A stretch of 64,000 bases of DNA from positions 1 to 64,000 of the forward strand of contig NZ_VOTZ01000001.1 of assembly GCF_024372745.1 (NCBI RefSeq). The letters are read 5' to 3'. The notes beneath the pieces were generated by a model, which saw only the letters and a list, made by a program, of their open reading frames with translations, made no database searches and was not told the origin of the DNA. The position numbers and the translations under genes are program-made. This DNA is from Methanocalculus taiwanensis. Lineage in GTDB: Archaea; Halobacteriota; Methanomicrobia; Methanomicrobiales; Methanocorpusculaceae. Below, piece after piece: positions 27,501 through 33,637 of this stretch. How positions within the stretch are numbered: the first letter of the stretch is position 1; each line of letters opens with the position of its first letter.

Positions 27501-27967
27501 ATCCCTTCATTTGATTGCTCCACCAGCGCACGGAATGTTCCGGCACTCTCCCGAAGTGCTGCCTCCGTCTGTTTCCGCTGTATTGCATTTTCAACTGCAT
27601 TGCGAAGTTCCGCAAACTGTGCTTTTGGATTACCCCCTTTCTGAACATAGAAGTCAGCACCATTATTCAAAGCCTCAATCACCACCTCCTCGCGACCCTT
27701 CCCGGTGAAGATGATGAACGGAATGGTATTGCCAGATTGCCTCAGGTGCTTGAGAAACGCGATCCCATCCATCCCCGGCATCTGGTAATCCGAGATGATT
27801 GCATCAAAACGGTTGTCCCCAATGAGCCGGATTGCCTCCTCAACGCCACCCGCAGTTGTGACGGCAATATCACCTGTACGCTCAAGATAGATTTTTCCAA
27901 TCTCCAGGAGCGCCGGTTCATCATCGATGAACAGAAGAGAGAAAAACGGATCAGTGGAGAATGGCAT
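24572..27967 (-). CDS. Hybrid sensor kinase: receiver, PAS and GAF domains, histidine kinase
   Basis: This 1131-residue soluble protein has a receiver (about 8-130; SDYQMPGMDG), two PAS domains (about 140-265 and 268-390), a GAF domain (about 395-555; containing WLGADCVMIGEI and GCAATPLLSGENVVIGFL), three more PAS domains (about 558-680, 685-800, 805-930) and a kinase region with acceptor His935 (SSITRHDILN), N-box and G-boxes (EDDGVGVPD, GLGLFFTKEI). The first, third and fifth PAS domains resemble each other (GIVITDFTGTVLFANQ, GIVIISPDGTILFTNP, GVLITDFSGTILFGNS). It is closely related to the two hybrid kinases at 16138-23641 but on the opposite strand. Confidence 0.92.
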   Translation of the reverse strand: MPFSTDPFFSLLFIDDEPALLEIGKIYLERTGDIAVTTAGGVEEAIRLIGDNRFDAIISDYQMPGMDGIAFLKHLRQSGNTIPFIIFTGKGREEVVIEALNNGADFYVQKGGNPKAQFAELRNAVENAIQRKQTEAALRESAGTFRALVEQSNEGIVITDFTGTVLFANQRAFEIIDLDETKHDTKAPLNILDYLDSPDDRERAILDLAEVAGGFDSFLVNYTIRTLTGGKKNLECIGKFIEYKHSPALLLSIRDVTEQMLAQKALRSSEVWFSTLFKDNPIILTLVSASDGVFVDVNQMFQNVNGYTREEVIGKTAEEIGIFIDRNESAAFTSALQRDGCVSGMELRTRSKRGEEYICRFYSRLIIMDNAPYILSSIENITSMKAAEMALGTLLSSMVGTTGMKSLERMVKSVSEWLGADCVMIGEIKPNQETVFVLSMVLDGEVIPGYSFTIQGTPCEAVLEKGFIFYPDNLPELFPGCSTIWKEPFRGCAATPLLSGENVVIGFLCILKRDQLHLPISAKETLDILAAKASAEIGRLHALSELSDSEEKFRTLVDDILDGIVIISPDGTILFTNPSAGTVLDEEHYRELIGRANIIDYIAPGSRDDAISNIQKMASGDDDFLAEYLVSTSDDQEIWVEAIGKSITFEGARAIILSVRDITKRKQTEQALHDELVRRRILVDQSRDGIVLLDENGRAIETNTRFADMLGYSVDEVQQLHVWDWDDQSTAAQLHEMIQTIDEAGDHFETVHRRKDGSTIEVEISTNAAFFSNKKLIFCIVRDISQRKKAESALRESEQKFRSLVENAFDGVLITDFSGTILFGNSAVARTIDLSDPSEAIGKNVLDYIALTSRELVLKDFSMIQAGHDGYISEYHVITAKGREIIVQSVGKVISYEGKPADLISLRDVTEEKLAKDALTKTNKKLNLLSSITRHDILNQIMIVAGYLSFIERDIESPKQKERMQSVNHAVTMIQHQIEFTREYEQLGVKAPLWISVKNTIDMIREDRIPIHCECLEFSIFADSMLERVFANLLQNTLLHAEGATHIHIYCHVDDTELKLIWEDDGVGVPDGEKERIFNRGVGKNTGLGLFFTKEILSITDISISEDGVYGEGARFVIHVPGGRFRRNNPE

Positions 27968-28181
27968 ATGATGAGATATTGAAGGGAGATAATAAAGAAT
28001 GTTCTGGTATCCGGGCAGAACATCTACTCCCCAGAATAGATTCAGAATGCCTTAAAAAGGAGATATATGACCTATCATTATCCTGCTACAATAAAGGGAT
28101 TGATTCTGCCCAATCGGATCGTGTGAGAGCCGATAGATCCGGATATCCATTATAATAAACAACACAGCCGATCTGTGTTCT

Positions 28182-29588
28182 TCAGAACCCTTCCGGCTCA
28201 GATGCGTTCCACCACGCCCTCCCCCTCCGGATAAAGCACCAGGACGGGATGGCAAGGAGCACTGCCAGATAGGCATAGTCTGGGTTTGAGTACCCGGCTG
28301 CTGTCAGGAGTGCAATGGCGATCCCTACCAGAAAGAGGTATGCAGCAAGTACTTTTACATCATAGACGAGCACGTTCGGGGAGAGTCCGGAGAGCCAGAC
28401 CATCACTGCTGTAGCATAGAAAGAAACCGAGAGTGAGAGGACAACAGAGGGAATGAGATAGATCACATCTCCTGAGAGGATGGCAACAGTCGCGATAAAG
28501 ATGGCCGGGATCATCTGGAGAATTCCACATGTGGTGAGTTTGCCTGCAATGATCGTGCTGACATCAATTGGAAGGCAGGCATATGGGCCGAAGGTGTCGA
28601 ACATGGTCACCCAGGTATACATCGTCGATGCGATGATGCCGGTTGTGATCGCAACCAGGAAGATGAGACCCTGTGGCGGCAGGAAGCCCTCGAGGAGGGA
28701 GAGGAAGAACCAGATCACCACAAGGGGCAGGATGAAGGAGAAGATCGTCTGGCCGATAAGGCTCCCGCTCCGAAAGAGATCAAGGAGATCCTTTGCAACC
28801 AGTGGTGAGTCTGGAAGAAATGACAGCCTGCCTGAGAGAGGGGTAAAGGCATTTGGGTACCTCTTTGCAGAACCCGGAGAGATCGGATCAAAGAGGAGAG
28901 TTGCGATTGAGAAGAGAAGCACGAGAATGAGGACTGCCAGGAGAAAGCTCGCAACAGAAGGTGAGTTATAGATGAGAAGCGGAGGAAAGAAGAGGGCAGG
29001 GTTAATTGCAGTTACAAGAACAGTTCCCCCGATACCAGTGAAGAGGATGATGAGGAGAAGCCAGAAGACCGTTGTTGATCGTGCATATACTGATGAGAGG
29101 AGGAAAATGCCCGAGAGCCCGAAGAGGAACGAGAGTGAGAGTGTTGTGAGGAGCAAAAGAGCAGATAGTAACGGGACTCCCGTAAACGGTGATGCCAGAA
29201 TGTACCCAAATCCAAACGGTAAGACCCAGAGAAGGAAATAGTAGACGGTGTCCTTAACCACAAAGGTCAGGAAGATGGTTGTCTCTCTGATCGGGAGGCT
29301 CCGTGCAGAATAGGCAAGAAGGCTTACCTGCCCGAACCGCCGGTTCATTACTTCACTGCCAAGCAGTCCAAACCCCCCGACCATCACACCAAGCATCAGG
29401 TAGCTCCCGTGTGTGATCAGCGTGAGGTATCCGGGGGGAAGGGATGCCTGGATTATCGGGATGAGAAACGAAGCCATGAACGCAATCCCACAGATCATCA
29501 CCGGGAAGAGAGCAAATGAGAGGCTTCCAAAGATCGTGGAATGAATCCTCCACTCTTCCTTCATCATAGCGAGAAAGAGATCAAGCAT
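28182..29588 (-). CDS. ABC-2-type exporter membrane protein
   Basis: This 468-residue protein has about twelve hydrophobic segments spread along its length and few charged residues. It overlaps by eight bases the ATPase gene upstream (29581-30306), the usual arrangement of a two-gene ABC-2 exporter. The sequence begins with a typical cytoplasmic stretch (LAMMKEEWRIHSTIFG) before the first helix. The substrate is not evident; drugs, lipids, peptides or sodium are all handled by related systems. There is no sign of truncation. Confidence 0.8.
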   Translation of the reverse strand: MLDLFLAMMKEEWRIHSTIFGSLSFALFPVMICGIAFMASFLIPIIQASLPPGYLTLITHGSYLMLGVMVGGFGLLGSEVMNRRFGQVSLLAYSARSLPIRETTIFLTFVVKDTVYYFLLWVLPFGFGYILASPFTGVPLLSALLLLTTLSLSFLFGLSGIFLLSSVYARSTTVFWLLLIILFTGIGGTVLVTAINPALFFPPLLIYNSPSVASFLLAVLILVLLFSIATLLFDPISPGSAKRYPNAFTPLSGRLSFLPDSPLVAKDLLDLFRSGSLIGQTIFSFILPLVVIWFFLSLLEGFLPPQGLIFLVAITTGIIASTMYTWVTMFDTFGPYACLPIDVSTIIAGKLTTCGILQMIPAIFIATVAILSGDVIYLIPSVVLSLSVSFYATAVMVWLSGLSPNVLVYDVKVLAAYLFLVGIAIALLTAAGYSNPDYAYLAVLLAIPSWCFIRRGRAWWNASEPEGF

Positions 29589-30306
29589 GATCGCCCTTCC
29601 TGACGAGTGAAAGGAAGAAGGAGGGGAGATCCTCTCCCTGTTCGATCAGTTCGGCAACAGGGCCAAAATGGAGCAGTTTTCCTTTATGGAGAATGGCAAT
29701 ATCCGAACAGATCTCCTCTGCCACCTCAAGAATGTGGGTAGAGAGAAAGATCGTCCTCCCTTTCTGCACATATTCCGCCATATACTCCTTGACCAGGTCC
29801 TGCATGACGGGATCAAAGTTGATGAGCGGCTCATCTATGAGAGCAAGTGCCGGCTCATGGATAAATGCCTGGGCAAACATCAGCTTCTGCCGTGTGCCGC
29901 GTGAGAGATCCTTACACAGGACATCTTTCTTATCCGCAAAGTCGAGAAAATCGAACCACCAGTCTGCTTTCCCTTCACAATCCGGGATATTCCTGACTGC
30001 TCCGACAAAGGCAAGGTACTCCATTGCCGAGAGGAAACTTGGGGGCGTCTCCTGCTCAGGAATGATCCCGATCATCCTCCGCACCAGAACCGGATCTGCG
30101 ACCGCATCGATGCCGAGGACGGCAGCTGAACCCGCAGTCGGTTTAACCTGGCCGGTCAGCATCTTTATCATCGTCGTTTTTCCAGAGCCGTTTGGCCCAA
30201 GCAACCCAAAGAGTGCTCCTTCCTCCACATCCAGAGAGACTGAATCAACGGCACGGAGATCTCCATAGTCTTTGACAAGATCGGTTGCTCTGATGACAGG
30301 TGGCAT
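29581..30306 (-). CDS. ABC-2-type exporter ATP-binding protein
   Basis: This 241-residue ATPase has Walker A GPNGSGKT, a Q-loop region (GIIPEQETPPSF), a signature in degenerate form (LSRGTRQKL), Walker B (ALIDEPLINFDP) and the switch His (FLSTHILE). The Leu-Ser-Arg-Gly-Thr signature is common in exporter ATPases of the CcmA/YhaQ group. It is the first gene of the pair, with its product expected to drive the membrane protein encoded at 28182-29588. Confidence 0.9.
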   Translation of the reverse strand: MPPVIRATDLVKDYGDLRAVDSVSLDVEEGALFGLLGPNGSGKTTMIKMLTGQVKPTAGSAAVLGIDAVADPVLVRRMIGIIPEQETPPSFLSAMEYLAFVGAVRNIPDCEGKADWWFDFLDFADKKDVLCKDLSRGTRQKLMFAQAFIHEPALALIDEPLINFDPVMQDLVKEYMAEYVQKGRTIFLSTHILEVAEEICSDIAILHKGKLLHFGPVAELIEQGEDLPSFFLSLVRKGDHA

Positions 30307-30444
30307 GCTGACTTCTCCGGCTTCTTATGATGGTGATTCTCACTTTCGGAAAGAAAAAGGTATCCCGTATGTATCCAGGCAAAAAGACTGTGGCTAACTT
30401 GAGAAAGATACAGAAACCGGGCATTTCATCAACATATTTTCATA

Positions 30445-30460
30445 ATATTTTTATATTATT
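30445..30460 (+). promoter_or_regulatory. Putative TATA box for a leaderless lipoprotein gene
   Basis: A TTTTTATATTATT stretch lies about 25 bases before the ATG at 30479, the distance from an archaeal TATA box to its transcription start. No ribosome site is visible between them, so the mRNA is probably leaderless. Confidence 0.45.
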
Positions 30461-30478
30461 TTATGATATGATTACTAT

Positions 30479-31186
30479 ATGAACGGTTGTTCACATCGCT
30501 TTTGCCTGCCGGCAGTTGTGGTTCTTGTTATCGGCGGACTGCTTGTTGCAGGATGTACGGATACGGCATCGTATGGCAAAGAGGCAGACTGGTCAGGAGT
30601 CTGGATAGACACGTCTGTAGATCACGGCGCACTCAGGCTGACCCAGGCCGGGGATCGTGTCACCGGTACATATATCTACGGAGAGAGCCGGGGAACGATG
30701 GAAGGAACAGTATCCGGCAATGGAGCAATCCTCACCGGAACCTGGAGACAGGAAGATTCCAAAGGCTCTTTTGAGCTGACGATGTCCGTTGACAGGCAGG
30801 AGTTTGCCGGCTGGTGGACGGAGATTGAAGACACAGATGAAAGCCTCCAGTACCCGTGGACCGGCTACCGGGCGCCACCGGTCTCATGGACAGGCACCTG
30901 GCTTGATGATACAAAGGATTCCGGAGAGATGATCCTCACCCAAAAGGGCAGAACAGTTTCCGGTACATTTTCCTATGAAAATACCAATACCGGAACAGTA
31001 CATGGAACGATCTCAAATGACGGATATGTCTTCACCGGTACATGGGCATGTGACGGGGATGAGGGGCCGTTTGAACTGACGGTGGACGACACACAATCAC
31101 GATTCACCGGATGGTGGATGCATGATGAGCTGAGCGAAACCAGGTTCAGCTGGAATGGTGTGAGGAGAGAGGAATACGTACTCTGA
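30479..31186 (+). CDS. Lipoprotein with two tandem beta-rich repeats
   Basis: This 235-residue protein has a signal segment ending in the lipobox LVAGC (Cys26) and two repeats of about 90 residues (about 38-130 and 137-228). Both repeats share the plan W(S/T)G(V/T)W.D...D.G...LTQ.G..V.GT..Y, then GT..GT.S..G...TGTW, FELT and F.GWW. Such W/G/T-rich, strand-alternating repeats suggest small extracellular beta-barrels. The function is unknown. The gene stands alone, divergent from the ABC exporter pair, and appears to be translated from a leaderless message. Confidence 0.8.
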   Translation: MNGCSHRFCLPAVVVLVIGGLLVAGCTDTASYGKEADWSGVWIDTSVDHGALRLTQAGDRVTGTYIYGESRGTMEGTVSGNGAILTGTWRQEDSKGSFELTMSVDRQEFAGWWTEIEDTDESLQYPWTGYRAPPVSWTGTWLDDTKDSGEMILTQKGRTVSGTFSYENTNTGTVHGTISNDGYVFTGTWACDGDEGPFELTVDDTQSRFTGWWMHDELSETRFSWNGVRREEYVL

Positions 31187-31344
31187 GTAGAAAATCGCAG
31201 AGAGAAAACGGCAGATAAAGGGGATAGCGGACGGGATAGGTGGAGGGCCGGACGCTCTCTTTCCCAAGCCTCTCTTACGCTGCATCATCAGCCCTGATAT
31301 CGGTTATATCCTCTACAGAACAGAGTATGCAGGGAGATGATAAA

Positions 31345-31395
31345 CTTATAGTATACTGAAAGTTTTTCCCGATTTTTGATATAGTATACTATAAG
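31345..31395. repeat. Perfect 13-bp inverted repeat with AGTATACT cores
   Basis: CTTATAGTATACT at 31345-31357 and its exact complement AGTATACTATAAG at 31383-31395 are separated by 25 bases. The right arm lies inside a 14-bp palindrome (TATAGTATACTATA, 31380-31393). It sits about 60 bases upstream of the decayed ATPase gene, so it may be that gene's operator or the trace of a mobile element end. Confidence 0.6.
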
Positions 31396-31455
31396 TTACT
31401 CCTCGACAAACCCCCAATATTAATTATAAACATAATAATTACAATCATAATCATT

Positions 31456-31806
31456 ATGAAATTCTATGGCAGGAGAGAAGAGCTCAAGCTGATGGAGCAC
31501 CTCTATGCACTTAGCCCCTCGTTCCTCGTCCTCACCGGCAGTCGGCTCATGGTGGATGCGCCGGGGAGACGGGATCGATCTCCTCGCCATCTCTGAAGGA
31601 GCGGATCTTGCGCTTGAGATCAAGAACACGACACTCACCCGCTCCGGGACATATTCCATTCTCACCTCATTACAAGCAAAACTCCCGCCGTGCAGGGCAT
31701 CTCCCACCAGGTCTCGCTCGGCGTTGTTGCACGGGGGATTGAGGATGTCGCAGAGTTCCGGAAAGAGGGGTTTACTGTATGGAGCTTGGAGAGATGCTGG
31801 AGCTGA
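31456..31806 (+). pseudogene. Decayed archaeal ATPase (COG1672/DUF234-type) relic
   Basis: From the ATG at 31456 one frame reads MKFYGRREELKLMEHLYALS then FLVLTGS, the usual start of archaeal AAA ATPases that begin with 'FYGR.EEL' and lead into Walker A. The frame stops at 31596 and the P-loop is missing. A second frame (about 31540-31680) gives WWMRRGDGIDLLAI and ALEIKN, like the nuclease-type C-terminal domain of this family. A third frame (about 31680-31806) gives VQGISHQVSLGVVARGI and FRKEGFTVWSLE. The gene has thus lost its middle by deletion and carries at least two frameshifts. It lies in an AT-rich island with an RloA-like gene. Antisense frames here are not credible genes. Confidence 0.65.
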
Positions 31807-32188
31807 ACAGCATGCATGAGCCAAAATTGCAGTGATCCCTTTCCTACTTTGTCCCGCCCACCTCAAGGTGGCCTCATCCGTTTCGGAAAGGACTTACTCA
31901 CCATTCAGATAATTGGATTGAAGCAATAAAAATCATTCGATAATTGTACGATATGAAATAGCAGATACAAAAGTGGTCGATCAACATATCCTTACATTAC
32001 TGCACAGAGTTTTGTCAGAGGTGGTCAAAAACGAATGAGCCTTTCTTTACATACGCTGGTCGAAAAGGAATTGGCATATACAGATAACAGGAGGATCTTT
32101 TATAGATGTACACTACAATAGGAGATTCTACGAAAAAATCGTAAAATCCATCGACACAATTATCTCTCAGGAGATGCGAGTATAGTGT
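31807..32188. other. AT-rich region without a recognisable gene
   Basis: Between the ATPase relic and the RloA-like gene the DNA is AT-rich. A stop-free plus-strand stretch (31957-32121, 55 codons) and a shorter one ending at 32183 (...FYEKIVKSIDTIISQ...) look coding-like but have no clear start or recognised domain. They may be further remnants of decayed genes. Confidence 0.4.
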
Positions 32189-33448
32189 ATGCTGATAGAA
32201 TATAGTGTGGAAAACTTCCGTTCTATCTCTGAAAAGACAACATTCAGTATGGTACCTTCGAAAGAGAGAAAGAAGGCGGAGAACCTTATCCGGGTTGAGG
32301 AGGTTCCGGGAGTTACGAAATTACTGAAAAGTGCGGTCATTTTTGGAGCAAATGCATCAGGAAAGACAAACCAGATCCGAGCTCTTGACCTGATGCAATT
32401 TATTGTTCGTATGTCCCGAAATTTCAATAAAGGAGATAAAATCCCATATTTTCCATTCATCCTGAATTCTGAGTATGCAGAGAAACCAACAGCTTTCTCA
32501 CTTAACTTCATCATCGATGAAACGGAATACCGCTATTCATTTTCCTATAATGCAGATGAAATAATATCCGAGGAACTCGTCTATTTCAAAGGAAAAAGCG
32601 AAAAGACGATCTTTGTCCGGAAACAAAACGATCTTCTGGCATATCAGGATGAAGAGGAACAAAAGGGGCTTTTCCGCCACACAGGTAATAATGTCCTCTT
32701 CCTCTCAAAAGCAAATAATGAATATAAGCCATTTGGACCGGTATTTAAGTGGTTTAATGTAAATTTAAATTATATGGATTCCATCATGGATATTGGTGAC
32801 CGATACACGATTAACTATATGAACAGAAAACAGGAGAATAAGGATCAAATAATTAATCTGCTAAATTTTGCCGATTTTGACATTGATGATATATCAGGTA
32901 CTATAAAAACAATGAAGAGATCAGATATTCCCGATATAGTCATTCAACTCATTGAAGATAACACTAAAAAACCTCTTACTGATGGTGTTATTAAGACCTC
33001 AGAATTAACGAGCGTACATACCCGGGATGATGGTCATCAGATCACAAATACATTCTCCGAATTTGAATCCGCTGGAACCCAGATGTTCTTTAACCTGCTT
33101 GGATTATTTCTGGATGCATTCGAGAACCGTCAACGAATACTTATTATTGATGAATTTGACACACGTCTCCACCCGGATTTAATCACATACATCTTCCGTC
33201 TCTTTCATAGCAACAAGACCAACAGAATGAACTCACAGTTGATTGTAACTACCCATAATACCCGGCTTTTATCAGCCGATATCTTCCGAAGGGAGCAGAT
33301 ATGGTTTACAGAAAAGAAGAAGCAGACCAGAAATACTGATCTGTATTCCCTTTTTGAGTACGAAAAGAGGCTGGATCGATCGATAGAGAAGAACTACTTT
33401 TCCGGAAGATACGGGGGAGTGCCGGATATCATGGAAAGGGGGTTATAA
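32189..33448 (+). CDS. AAA ATPase of the RloA/AbiLii-like family (AAA15)
   Basis: This 419-residue ATPase starts with the family's typical LIEYSVENFRSISE, has Walker A GANASGKT (53-60), a long middle domain, Walker B ILIIDEFD (with Asp/Glu) followed by RLHPDL, and the TTHNTRLL segment near the C-terminus. These features mark the AAA15 group that includes RloA and AbiLii, usually paired with a small partner (RloB) as a defence module. The base composition is clearly more AT-rich than in neighbouring genes, in keeping with horizontal transfer. The partner's reading frame begins right at the stop (33450) but is cut off at the tRNA gene, so the system is probably incomplete here. Confidence 0.82.
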   Translation: MLIEYSVENFRSISEKTTFSMVPSKERKKAENLIRVEEVPGVTKLLKSAVIFGANASGKTNQIRALDLMQFIVRMSRNFNKGDKIPYFPFILNSEYAEKPTAFSLNFIIDETEYRYSFSYNADEIISEELVYFKGKSEKTIFVRKQNDLLAYQDEEEQKGLFRHTGNNVLFLSKANNEYKPFGPVFKWFNVNLNYMDSIMDIGDRYTINYMNRKQENKDQIINLLNFADFDIDDISGTIKTMKRSDIPDIVIQLIEDNTKKPLTDGVIKTSELTSVHTRDDGHQITNTFSEFESAGTQMFFNLLGLFLDAFENRQRILIIDEFDTRLHPDLITYIFRLFHSNKTNRMNSQLIVTTHNTRLLSADIFRREQIWFTEKKKQTRNTDLYSLFEYEKRLDRSIEKNYFSGRYGGVPDIMERGL

Positions 33449-33449
33449 T

Positions 33450-33508
33450 GTGGCACGTACGCGAAGATCCCAGCAGCGCCCTTTACGAATCAAACCAAAA
33501 TTCCAGAT
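33450..33508 (+). pseudogene. Truncated rloB-like start, cut off at the tRNA-Leu gene
   Basis: A GTG at 33450, immediately after the RloA-like stop (33446-33448), opens a frame reading VARTRRSQQRPLRIKPKF. This basic start followed by a K-P-K-F strand entry matches how RloB proteins begin before their 'CEGE.TEP' motif, which is missing. After about 19 codons the frame enters the tRNA-Leu gene (3' end at 33508) and soon stops. I read this as the 5' stub of a lost partner gene. The stub is too short for certainty. Confidence 0.5.
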
Positions 33509-33590
33509 GCGAGTGGCAGGAGTCGAACCTGCGAACCCCTACGGGAATCGATCTTGAGTCGATCACCTTTGGCCTCTCGGTAACACTCGC
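33508..33590 (-). tRNA. tRNA-Leu (anticodon CAA)
   Basis: On the minus strand the bases fold as a class II tRNA. The acceptor arms are GCGAGTG/CACTCGC, the anticodon stem is ATCGA/TCGAT around the loop CTCAAGA (anticodon CAA, reading UUG), there is a long variable arm, and the T arm is GCAGG/CCTGC with loop TTCGACT. The discriminator base is A, as expected for Leu. CCA is not encoded. It lies 47 bases after the DP2 stop on the same strand and may be transcribed with it. Confidence 0.95.
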
Positions 33591-33637
33591 ACTGAAGGAA
33601 GTATATTTGCGCTCCAATGCAAAAAACATTCCTCGAT

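Noticed and set aside
31420-31866. 148-codon minus-strand frame over the ATPase relic
   Set aside because: The plus strand gives recognisable ATPase pieces in order; the minus frame has no family features.
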